Shown piece after piece: positions 1 to 6,255 of a stretch of 9,681 nucleotides of DNA. How positions within the stretch are numbered: position 1 is the stretch's first letter; every line of letters begins with the position of its first letter. The notes below the pieces were generated by a model. That model did no database searches, was not told where the DNA came from, and saw only the letters and a program-made list of their open reading frames with translations. Source of the stretch: Methanocorpusculum sp. (GTDB lineage Archaea; Halobacteriota; Methanomicrobia; Methanomicrobiales; Methanocorpusculaceae); assembly GCA_029987025.1 (NCBI GenBank), contig DALTWQ010000048.1, positions 1 through 9,681 of the forward strand, written 5' to 3'. Both the position numbers and the translations under genes were made by a program.

Positions 1-64
1 CTTTTTTGAAATCGGCTATTATGGATTTGTTTTGGATTTCAGAGCTGAATCTGAAGCGGATTTG

Positions 65-105
65 AGAGCGATTCCAAATCGCTCTGAATCGCTCTAAACT
101 GCTCT
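65..105. repeat. 10-bp tandem repeats with a 9-bp inverted repeat
   Basis: AGAGCGATT (65-73) and AATCGCTCT (77-85) form a perfect 9-bp inverted repeat with a 3-base loop. The right arm begins three head-to-tail 10-bp units: AAATCGCTCT (76-85), GAATCGCTCT (86-95) and AAACTGCTCT (96-105). A 10-bp period puts the units on one face of the helix, which suits cooperative protein binding; that is inference. TGTGCTCG at 110-117 is a degenerate inverted copy of the box family further right. Confidence 0.6.
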
Positions 106-190
106 CTGCTGTGCTCGATGATGGTTAGTCCGGCCGGCAGACTCTGGAAAAATCAACCGCCACAAAGCATCTGAGAAAGCAGACCTCTAA

Positions 191-466
191 AGCGAGCACA
201 TCAGTGAGCACAACTCTTATGCTCACAATTCCACCCTGAATTCAGCCTTAAAACCGAAAATAAACCTGTAAATACCGATATCCAAAAAGTGAGCACAACT
301 TTTTGAAAACTTCCTTTCATCTATAGGAATATTCCATATAGTAATTATTTATTTACCAATAGTTATGCTCACTTTTAGAGAATAGACAAATTAAGAGTTA
401 GATTAAGAAATAGAGATTAATGAGAGCGTAAAAAGTGAGCATAACGATACGCTCACTTGTGCTCAC
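191..466. repeat. Symmetric GTGAGCAYAAC box array
   Basis: Copies seen directly: CGAGCACA (193-200, degenerate, +), GTGAGCACAAC (204-214, +), TTATGCTCAC (217-226, -), GTGAGCACAAC (289-299, +), GTTATGCTCAC (362-372, -), GTGAGCATAAC (435-445, +), GCTCAC (451-456, -) and TTGTGCTCAC (457-466, -). The inner copies mirror each other about 330.5 exactly: 217-226 pairs with 435-444, and 285-300 with 361-376, each pair summing to 661. The outer copies are off by one to three bases. Sequence between boxes is not palindromic, so the symmetry is of box positions. This resembles binding-site arrays at origins, centromeres or complex operators; no specific protein can be named. Confidence 0.7.
285..376. 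repeat. Nested dyad at centre of the box array
   Basis: AAAAGTGAGCACAACT (285-300) and AGTTATGCTCACTTTT (361-376) are inverted copies matching at 15 of 16 positions. On exactly the same axis lies the perfect palindrome GGAATATTCC (326-335), flanked by CTATA (321-325) and TATAG (337-341), which add five more pairs if A336 is bulged. The intervening DNA is AT-rich. The shared axis argues that the arms and centre belong to one functional site. Confidence 0.65.
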
Positions 467-558
467 CCGTACCCCTTGCCTGATTGCAATCTACCTTGCA
501 TTCGTCGTCTATTCACAGAGAAAACTTCCCAAATTCTAAACCCCTTTTTTTCCGCAAC

Positions 559-565
559 ATTTATT
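559..565 (+). promoter_or_regulatory. TATA box of the lipoprotein gene
   Basis: ATTTATT centred at 562 lies 30 bp before ATG 592. With the usual archaeal spacing, transcription would start near 588, giving an almost leaderless mRNA, which fits the absence of a Shine-Dalgarno sequence before this ATG. Confidence 0.5.
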
Positions 566-591
566 CACAGCCGCATCTAATAGTTCACTGT

Positions 592-1551
592 ATGAACTTC
601 AAACACCTCACGTTACTCGGCGCTATTGCATTAGTCGTCTTCGGCTGTGTATTAGTTGCAGGATGCACGTCTTCCGAGACAGGCTCTGATGATAAAATCG
701 TCGGTGCCTGGACATTCCCGTATGACGACGGGAAAGGAATTGCCGGCATCGGTATTGATGTTATTAACAAGGACGGAACCGGATTCTATGTTATCACCAC
801 TGATGACGGAACACGTCTTCTGAAGCACGATGAGTTCACCTGGAATAAGAATGATGACGGCACCTACGCGTTCGCATTCGCCAGAGAAAACCTGCTTCTC
901 ACCGCATCGTACGACTCTGCATCAGACACATACACGGACAAAATCCACAACAAGATCCACACCAGACTTGACCCCGTTACCGGCATCTGGTTTGCAGAAA
1001 GCAAAGATGACAACGGCAAGCCTATCAAATCCACCATATCTCTGTATCCTGACGGTACCGGTTACTTATGTGTCGTACATGATGATGGAACAGCTGAAGT
1101 AATCCAGGCAGCCTGGAAGAAGAACGATGACGGAACATATACCTTTGTGAAGGCAAACAAAGATGTAAGAGTATGGACGCTTGATTCTGCACAGCAGAAA
1201 ATCACATCCAATACCGGCAGAGTTTTCACGAAAAAGTTCACTGATTCCTACTATTATCTCTCTGTCCTTGGTCCGTGGTACAACGCTGAAAACAATATGC
1301 AGGTACTCTTTAATGCTGATGGTACCGGAATTCTCAACAATGGTAAGGTAATCAGAAACTTTGCCTGGACCATTCCTGAATTCGGCAAGTTCAAAATCGT
1401 CTACCTTGACAGCGACAGTAAAGGAAAAGAGAGTATCTGGACATATGACCGTGAAAATGATCTCTTCATTACCGGTGAAGCGATTGGACCAAGTCAGGTT
1501 CTTATCCGCCCGACCGAAAGTGTCGAAGGAAAGATTACTCTTTCCCACTAA
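592..1551 (+). CDS. Secreted lipoprotein with three lipocalin-like repeats
   Basis: This 319-residue protein has a signal peptide with a positive start, a hydrophobic stretch (about 6-23) and a lipobox L-V-A-G-C ending at Cys25, so it should be lipid-anchored on the outside of the cell. The rest is three modules of about 80-90 residues (roughly 37-128, 129-216, 225-307). Each opens with G-x-W (Trp40, 133, 229), continues with D-G-T-G (61-64, 154-157, 243-246) and has a second Trp (84, 175, 259); the first two also share an N-D-D-G-T-Y strand. The pattern resembles lipocalin-like beta-barrel repeats of archaeal and Firmicute surface lipoproteins. ATG 592 is chosen because it begins the signal peptide; in-frame TTG 484 would bury it behind 36 residues. 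Ligand unknown. A T-run follows the stop. The downstream membrane gene has its own promoter. Confidence 0.85.
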   Translation: MNFKHLTLLGAIALVVFGCVLVAGCTSSETGSDDKIVGAWTFPYDDGKGIAGIGIDVINKDGTGFYVITTDDGTRLLKHDEFTWNKNDDGTYAFAFARENLLLTASYDSASDTYTDKIHNKIHTRLDPVTGIWFAESKDDNGKPIKSTISLYPDGTGYLCVVHDDGTAEVIQAAWKKNDDGTYTFVKANKDVRVWTLDSAQQKITSNTGRVFTKKFTDSYYYLSVLGPWYNAENNMQVLFNADGTGILNNGKVIRNFAWTIPEFGKFKIVYLDSDSKGKESIWTYDRENDLFITGEAIGPSQVLIRPTESVEGKITLSH

Positions 1552-1553
1552 CC

Positions 1554-1559
1554 TTTTTT
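1554..1559 (+). terminator. Short T-run after the lipoprotein gene
   Basis: Six T residues begin two bases after the stop codon. Archaeal RNA polymerase commonly terminates on such T-runs without a hairpin. The next gene's TATA box begins eight bases further on. Confidence 0.5.
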
Positions 1560-1566
1560 CGCCGCA

Positions 1567-1574
1567 TTTATATC
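1567..1574 (+). promoter_or_regulatory. TATA box of the 12-helix membrane protein gene
   Basis: TTTATATC is close to the archaeal TATA consensus and predicts a transcription start near 1597, leaving a leader of about 35 nt that contains the Shine-Dalgarno sequence. Confidence 0.6.
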
Positions 1575-1578
1575 CATA

Positions 1579-1615
1579 CAGTGACAATATACCATCATGA
1601 CACATTTTGTCACTG
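1579..1615. promoter_or_regulatory. Inverted repeat CAGTGACA/TGTCACTG across the start site
   Basis: CAGTGACA (1579-1586) and TGTCACTG (1608-1615) are perfect 8-bp inverted arms with a 21-bp spacer. A nested pair, TGACA (1598-1602) and TGTCA (1608-1612), lies inside. The element spans the predicted transcription start, a typical repressor position. The TGACA/TGTCA half-site is the one repeated ahead of the cdrS-like gene at the right end of the window. Confidence 0.45.
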
Positions 1616-1619
1616 AAAC

Positions 1620-1625
1620 GGAGGT
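1620..1625 (+). promoter_or_regulatory. Shine-Dalgarno GGAGGT
   Basis: GGAGGT lies six bases before ATG 1632, a strong match to the 16S rRNA tail. It fixes this start and contrasts with the apparently leaderless neighbours. Confidence 0.75.
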
Positions 1626-1631
1626 CTTGTA

Positions 1632-2666
1632 ATGGACGAAATTGCGAAGACTGAAGCACGGAACTATCTCTGTGCAGCAGGATTCTTCATGATTGCTGCA
1701 TGGTTAGTGTTATTGATATTCTTTACTGTTGGAAGCGGGATGTTTGCTGAGCCAACGCACACCATCATCCTTGCATTAGGAGTTGGCCTGCTCGCTGCAG
1801 CCACTCTTCTTATTGTTCTCCACAAAAGAGATATGATTGCAATCCTCTTTTTCATGATAGGATTCTTCCAATTATTTGCCGCATTTACTTCACCAGGGGC
1901 GGGGGGAGCTATTCTATTAGGATTCATTCTTCTTACAGCTCTGGTAACCCTTACCGGACAGGATAAGAAGAAGTGGATGCTCTTCATTATTCCATTAATC
2001 TGGTTTGTCTGGTCCCTTATTAATTGGATTGTCGGATTCAATCTCTATGTGTTGATAATTTTCAGTATCATCCTTGCCATCATCTGTCTCTACTATGCCT
2101 TCTGCTGTGCCTGCGAAAGAATCAGCCTGCCGGGCGCAAAAATCCTCACCGCAGATGCAAAAACCGATTTCAAAACATCCGGCTCTGCTCTCTGCTACAT
2201 GCTCCTCGCACTGGCTCTCAGCGGATTTTCCTTATTCTATCTGTTCGGAAATCCGGAGGTTCTCACACTCGAATCTGTTACTATCATTAAACTGATTGCA
2301 GCAGTCCTCATGATATATGTCGCAGTTCTTCTGCTTGCTGCAGGCAAAATGCGGTTCACGCCGGTTATGTTCCTGCTCATTGGAATCACACTGATTCTGA
2401 CAGTCTATGCATCAGGCATGATGATTCTCGGATGTGCTGTTCTTTTCATCATCATAGGCCTCTTTGCCATACTCAGAAAAGAGTCCAGAATCCTTCCGGG
2501 AATCATGCTGATAATCTTCGGATGTTCAGGATTTATTTCAATAATTGCCGGCGGCCTTCTCCCCAGTGTGCCGTGGCTCTCAGTAATCCTGAACGGAATC
2601 CCGGCACTGATTGCATTCTATCTCGCATTCGCTGTGTACTCACAGAAGAAACTCCCGCTGTTCTGA
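1632..2666 (+). CDS. 12-helix membrane protein, duplicated 6-helix unit
   Basis: This 344-residue, very hydrophobic protein shows about twelve transmembrane segments: 16-35, 44-64, 67-86, 91-108, 114-134, 138-158, then after a polar linker (159-184) 187-206, 217-238, 243-260, 262-280, 287-307 and 314-336. The halves align at an offset of about 172-174 residues: Ile76-Gly77 in helix 3 matches Ile250-Gly251 in helix 9, and a short charged turn before helix 5 matches one before helix 11. Both halves end with an aromatic-rich helix, a short polar stretch and Leu-Pro, which faintly recalls the 6-helix GPR1/FUN34/YaaH acetate transporters, but the NPAPLGL signature of that family is absent. I do not recognise the family with certainty; a transporter or HdeD-like protein is possible. 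The strong Shine-Dalgarno sequence supports the start. Confidence 0.8.
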   Translation: MDEIAKTEARNYLCAAGFFMIAAWLVLLIFFTVGSGMFAEPTHTIILALGVGLLAAATLLIVLHKRDMIAILFFMIGFFQLFAAFTSPGAGGAILLGFILLTALVTLTGQDKKKWMLFIIPLIWFVWSLINWIVGFNLYVLIIFSIILAIICLYYAFCCACERISLPGAKILTADAKTDFKTSGSALCYMLLALALSGFSLFYLFGNPEVLTLESVTIIKLIAAVLMIYVAVLLLAAGKMRFTPVMFLLIGITLILTVYASGMMILGCAVLFIIIGLFAILRKESRILPGIMLIIFGCSGFISIIAGGLLPSVPWLSVILNGIPALIAFYLAFAVYSQKKLPLF

Positions 2667-2680
2667 AAAGAACAAAACCC

Positions 2681-2687
2681 TTTTTTT
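2681..2687 (+). terminator. T-run after the membrane protein gene
   Basis: Seven T residues lie 15 bases after the stop codon at 2664-2666, directly after a CCC triplet. A typical archaeal T-run terminator. Confidence 0.55.
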
Positions 2688-2751
2688 CTCAGCCATATTC
2701 CGGATTAACCCGTTCCCCGCGGATTAACAGATACACGGAAAAAAAGCAGCA

Positions 2752-2837
2752 TGAGATATCATCTCAGGCACCCGTTATGAAAACGCCTCAACTTAGTTAA
2801 ACAGGGTGTATTTTCATGTTAAGAATCACAGCCTGAG
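2752..2837. other. Foldable intergenic element with nested stems
   Basis: Three complementary pairs occur in 85 bases: TGAGAT (2752-2757) with ATCTCA (2761-2766); CTCAGGC (2763-2769) with GCCTGAG (2831-2837); and, inside the latter, ATGAAAACGCC (2777-2787) with GGTGTATTTTCAT (2805-2817), the last with a two-base bulge and one G-U pair. The first and second pairings compete for the same bases. It could be a small RNA, a 3'-end structure of either convergent gene, or chance. GGATTAAC is also repeated directly just upstream (2702-2709, 2721-2728). Confidence 0.35.
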
Positions 2838-2860
2838 AATAAACCGGAAAAATGATGAGT

Positions 2861-2881
2861 AACCGGAATGAACTTCCGGTT
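2861..2881 (-). terminator. Hairpin downstream of the acyltransferase gene
   Basis: AACCGGAA (2861-2868) and TTCCGGTT (2874-2881) form a perfect 8-bp stem with the loop TGAAC, 25 bases past the minus-strand stop. Read on the minus strand, a five-T run follows about nine bases later. A second AACCGGAA (2842-2849) could pair alternatively with the same right arm. Confidence 0.45.
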
Positions 2882-2906
2882 AATGAACGTGTGTTCTAAA
2901 TCGCAC

Positions 2907-4055
2907 TTATGCTGACATCCGTTTTTTCTGCAGGAGTTTCAGAATAAATCCTGCGAGGATGTAACAGACAACAATAATGGCCGCTGCAAACAGGAACATC
3001 TGAGCAAAGTTCAGCGGCAGGATACCCAAAGCCGGTAAAACCCAGAATCCGAGGAATCCGATGATAATCCACTGGAGACAGTAGAAGACAGTAATCCGGC
3101 GGCTGACACTGACTGCGAACCGGCTGAACCGCGATGCAGGAGATATTTTCCGTGTCAGGAAGAAGAATAACGACACCCAGAACAGCATAAACGACAGAGA
3201 CCAGGCGGCTGAGAGCGGAGTCTTGTTGTAGATGTATGCGTTGAAAGTTGAGAAGAATGTCGTAATATCAACACCGCAGAGAACAGAGATAGCGGTAATA
3301 AGGGCAAACGCAGCAGCACCTATGAGCATCGTAAATCCGTAGAACATCTCCCTGTTTTCCGCTTTCAGAAGGAGCTGTGCAAAGACATATCCTGCTGCCG
3401 GGAAGATTATCCACTGCATAAACGGGAAGAAAGAGTACTCAGTAGCCTGGAAAACAATCCAGCCCATCAAATCCGCTGCAACAATGCTGTCCGGGAAAAT
3501 CATCTCCGGGATAAAGGAAGATATGATTAACAGAATCACCGGAATAGCAAGAACCAACCAGTTTGGCAGTTTGAATTTCCGCACCAGAGCAAAGAAAAGG
3601 AAGGCCAGGGATGCAAAGTTCAGGATATCACAGCAGAACAGCCACCAGATTCCCTGCTCAAACAGAGAAGGATCCTGAAAAAGATTTGACTTGATAGTCA
3701 GACTGATTGTGTTGGTAAGAAGAGCAAGAACAAAGGCCGCAATGATGAGGACCCCGGAGCGTTTGAGAAGGAATTTCGCAGACTTTCGAAGCGAAAATAC
3801 CAGACCCGCGCCCAGACAGAACATGAACATACATGCACCTATTGTTCCATCTGCGAATTCAATGATAGTGGACAGGACTGAATCAATAGAAGTGAATCCA
3901 ACGTGGCTTACACTGTAATCTTCAAAAAGGACACAGCGCTCGAACAGATGAACCGGAACGAGTCCGAATATGATAATCATTTTGATGACATCAAAATTAA
4001 GATGCCTATGTGTATCAGGCGGAGTTGTTTCGGAAATTGAATTCATATTCATCAT
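2907..4055 (-). CDS. Membrane acyltransferase-like protein
   Basis: This protein of up to 382 residues has about ten hydrophobic helices. The first membrane segment carries R17-x4-D22-x2-K25 and His36, resembling the R-x4-D-x2-R...H pattern at the start of acyltransferase-3 and HGSNAT-like (DUF1624/DUF418) families, with Lys in place of the usual second Arg. A second helix ending in Arg90, followed by the basic stretch K91-R99, also fits. By family analogy it would move acyl groups across or onto envelope glycans or lipids, but the substrate cannot be read from sequence. The gene is isolated: convergent with the upstream membrane gene, divergent from the helicase. The ATGs at codons 1, 2 and 4 compete; the TATA box lies so close that codon 2 or 4 may be the true leaderless start. 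Confidence 0.7.
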   Translation of the reverse strand: MMNMNSISETTPPDTHRHLNFDVIKMIIIFGLVPVHLFERCVLFEDYSVSHVGFTSIDSVLSTIIEFADGTIGACMFMFCLGAGLVFSLRKSAKFLLKRSGVLIIAAFVLALLTNTISLTIKSNLFQDPSLFEQGIWWLFCCDILNFASLAFLFFALVRKFKLPNWLVLAIPVILLIISSFIPEMIFPDSIVAADLMGWIVFQATEYSFFPFMQWIIFPAAGYVFAQLLLKAENREMFYGFTMLIGAAAFALITAISVLCGVDITTFFSTFNAYIYNKTPLSAAWSLSFMLFWVSLFFFLTRKISPASRFSRFAVSVSRRITVFYCLQWIIIGFLGFWVLPALGILPLNFAQMFLFAAAIIVVCYILAGFILKLLQKKRMSA

Positions 4056-4068
4056 TTTTTACAGAATA

Positions 4069-4080
4069 ATATTTATAATT
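4069..4080 (-). promoter_or_regulatory. TATA box of the acyltransferase-like gene
   Basis: Read on the minus strand this is AATTATAAATAT, a near-consensus archaeal TATA element. Its core is centred only about 19 bases before the first ATG, so the predicted transcription start falls at or just inside the first codons. Confidence 0.6.
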
Positions 4081-4208
4081 ACCCCATAGCGGGATGCATT
4101 ACCCGGAGGTCTGAAAAATCCGGCGGAAATCATTCGTGCGGGTTTTTCCCCCGGTGCGGACATATATCCGGGATGAATCCGCAGAACACATCAGAAACAG
4201 ATACCTAC

Positions 4209-4217
4209 TAATCATAT
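4209..4217 (+). promoter_or_regulatory. Possible TATA box of the helicase operon
   Basis: TAATCATAT is centred about 30 bp before ATG 4243, the spacing of a leaderless gene. The match is weak. A better-looking CATATATCC at 4160-4168 would give a leader of about 55 nt instead. Confidence 0.35.
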
Positions 4218-4242
4218 CCGCACCAACATAATACACAGCACC

Positions 4243-6255
4243 ATGCCGGAAATATCTGACTACTTCCCGTACCAGTCCTACCGGAAAAATCAGCAGGAAA
4301 TGCTCGAAAAAGCAGCGGAAGCAGTCGAACAGAACAAAATCCTCATGATAGACGCCCCCACAGGCTGCGGCAAATCATCAGTAATCGCATCGCTTCTGGC
4401 AAAAGCGGACGGCAGAAAAATCCTCATAGCCGTCAGAACCATCTCACAGCTCCAGATATTTACCCGCGAACTCGAACTCATCCGCAGAAAAAAACGCCCG
4501 AACCTCAAATTCACGTACCTCATAGGCAAAGGAAAAATGTGCCCCTTAGGCGGATACGGAGACACCTACCGCAAATGTGAAAGCGTAAAAGCATTTACCA
4601 CATCCTTAATGCAGAAACGTGCAGACCGCGGCTCATACATCCCCGCGGCAGATAAAGAAATCCAGAATCAGATTAGAAGACAGGAGAAAGACCACCCCGT
4701 AATCTGCCCCTACTTTGTCTACAGCAGAATATTCGTCCAGGCAGAAGAAGGCGGAAAACGCCTCGTGCCATCCCCTGAACTGCGGAAAAAATCCGACAAC
4801 GCACAAAAACAGGTCGTACAGCCGGCAGACCTCTTAAGCTACGCAGGAAACGTCTGCCCGTATGACATGATGCTCAACGCCGCAAAAGGAGCCGATGTCG
4901 TCATCTGCAACTACCACCACTTATTCAACGACGACATCAGAGAACAGCTCTACGTAAACCTCGGATGCGAAGAAGAAAAAGTAATCCTTCTGCTTGACGA
5001 AGCACACAACTTAGGCGACGTCATACAAAGCATCGAAAGCATCAGAATCCGCGAAACCGACATCGAAGCGGCGGCCATTGAATTATCATCAATCAGAGGA
5101 AAAGTAAGAGGCTCTGATGCAGTCCGCCACATCCTGCCCAGAATTGCCCAGTTCATCGACGGACTCAGACGCTCAACAGAAGTCGAAGACTGGTTTGACC
5201 CTGCCATATTCAACAAATTCCTCATCAAAGGCTCGCTCTACGAAAAGCCGGAGTCGCTCCTGGAAGACATCATCGCCATACAGGAGGAACTGCGCAATCA
5301 GTCCATCGAAAAAGGCGACTTCCGCGAATCCGCCATCGAAAAACTCGCAGAGTTCTTAATCAGACTCTACCGCTCGGCAACAAACCCGGCGTTTCTTACC
5401 GTCTATACCAAAGATGACGAATCGGTAACCCTTGAGGTCAGAAACATCGACCCTGCAGGACGGCTGCAGGAACTTACCTCAAAACACTCGGCGACGGTCC
5501 TAATCAGCGGAACACTCTCTCCGGTTGATGCGTACAAACGCTACTATTTCGGTGATATGCCTGTCGAAACCCTGTCGCTTTCAAACGCGTTTCCGAAAGA
5601 GAACAGACTCGTCATCGGAATCTCAGACATCACCACCGCATTCTCGCGCCGGCAGAGTGCGGAAAACATGGCAAACATCGAGCGCTGCATCCTGGAGTTT
5701 GCAAAAGTCAAAGGAAACGCAGCAATCTACTTCCCCTCGTACAGTCTTCAGATGGAGTACTTCAACCGCTGCGGACACAAAATCAGAAACAAACTCGTCT
5801 ATCCCGAACCGCGTGAGTCAAACGAAGCAAACGAAGCGCTCAAAGACTTCATCTCACTGCCGCTCAGACACAAGTCAGGCATCCTGTTTGCTGTCTGCGG
5901 CGGCAAGTGGAGCGAAGGCCTGGACTACCGCGGCGACCAGCTCAAGGCGGCCATGGTAATAGGACTGCCGCTCGCACCCTTTACCCCGGTCCGGCGGATG
6001 ATTAACAGCTACTTCAAACGAAAGTTCGGCGAAAAAGGAGAGTTCATCTCATACACGCTTCCGGCGATTAACAAATCGATGCAGGCTTTAGGCCGTGTGC
6101 TTCGAACCGAATCTGACTCGGGCGTCTTAATCTTAGGTGAGGAACGCTTCACATCGCCGGATGTGTTTCCGGGCGTTTCCTACTGGATGCAGAACGAGCT
6201 GAAGAGCTGCACCTCGAAAGAGCTTGGAACACTCCTGGCGGAATGGGACAAATGA
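4243..6255 (+). CDS. xpd: XPD/Rad3-family iron-sulfur DNA helicase
   Basis: This 670-residue superfamily 2 helicase should unwind DNA 5' to 3' using ATP, acting in repair. Motifs in order: Walker A A-P-T-G-C-G-K-S-S (38-46), DEAH box D-E-A-H (252-255) following a hydrophobic strand, I-S-G-T-L-S-P (about 421-427), and motif VI Q-A-L-G-R-V-L-R (614-621). Between motifs I and II lie four cysteines in XPD-like settings, Cys100, Cys112, Cys155 and Cys205, the last two in C-P-Y, likely holding a 4Fe-4S cluster. Their spacing is wider than in the archaeal XPDs I know, and an Arg/Lys-rich insert sits between Cys112 and Cys155. Length is near that of archaeal XPD (about 550-650). A DinG-like paralogue is a less likely alternative. 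The stop overlaps the next start in ATGA, so the pair is co-transcribed. Confidence 0.9.
   Translation: MPEISDYFPYQSYRKNQQEMLEKAAEAVEQNKILMIDAPTGCGKSSVIASLLAKADGRKILIAVRTISQLQIFTRELELIRRKKRPNLKFTYLIGKGKMCPLGGYGDTYRKCESVKAFTTSLMQKRADRGSYIPAADKEIQNQIRRQEKDHPVICPYFVYSRIFVQAEEGGKRLVPSPELRKKSDNAQKQVVQPADLLSYAGNVCPYDMMLNAAKGADVVICNYHHLFNDDIREQLYVNLGCEEEKVILLLDEAHNLGDVIQSIESIRIRETDIEAAAIELSSIRGKVRGSDAVRHILPRIAQFIDGLRRSTEVEDWFDPAIFNKFLIKGSLYEKPESLLEDIIAIQEELRNQSIEKGDFRESAIEKLAEFLIRLYRSATNPAFLTVYTKDDESVTLEVRNIDPAGRLQELTSKHSATVLISGTLSPVDAYKRYYFGDMPVETLSLSNAFPKENRLVIGISDITTAFSRRQSAENMANIERCILEFAKVKGNAAIYFPSYSLQMEYFNRCGHKIRNKLVYPEPRESNEANEALKDFISLPLRHKSGILFAVCGGKWSEGLDYRGDQLKAAMVIGLPLAPFTPVRRMINSYFKRKFGEKGEFISYTLPAINKSMQALGRVLRTESDSGVLILGEERFTSPDVFPGVSYWMQNELKSCTSKELGTLLAEWDK

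Larger units (their letters stand above)
1..591. other. Gene-free, repeat-rich intergenic region
   Basis: No credible gene lies in this stretch; the only long frame enters from position 484 through a TTG and is better read as starting at ATG 592. The stretch contains three GGATTT copies (23-28, 34-39, 58-63), a set of 10-bp tandem repeats (76-105), and a scattered family of GTGAGCAYAAC boxes in both orientations (190-466). The part from about 300 to 430 is strongly AT-rich. What lies to the left is outside the window, so it is unclear whether the region serves the lipoprotein gene, an upstream gene, or a chromosomal function such as an origin. Confidence 0.6.

Noticed and set aside
191..466. 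A CRISPR array
   Set aside because: The repeats are only 10-16 bp, occur in both orientations and have unequal spacing of 3 to 63 bp; no cas gene is in view.
484..591. Upstream extension of the lipoprotein gene from a TTG
   Set aside because: It would place 36 polar and mixed residues before a clear signal peptide, and the TATA box at 559-565 would fall inside the coding region.
1066..1659. A 197-codon minus-strand open frame
   Set aside because: It lies antisense to the lipoprotein gene, shows no recognisable motif or promoter, and overlaps the next gene's start.
4173..4211. A 12-codon small ORF ahead of the helicase
   Set aside because: It follows a CATATATCC element too closely, has no ribosome-binding site and could arise by chance; without conservation data it cannot be supported.
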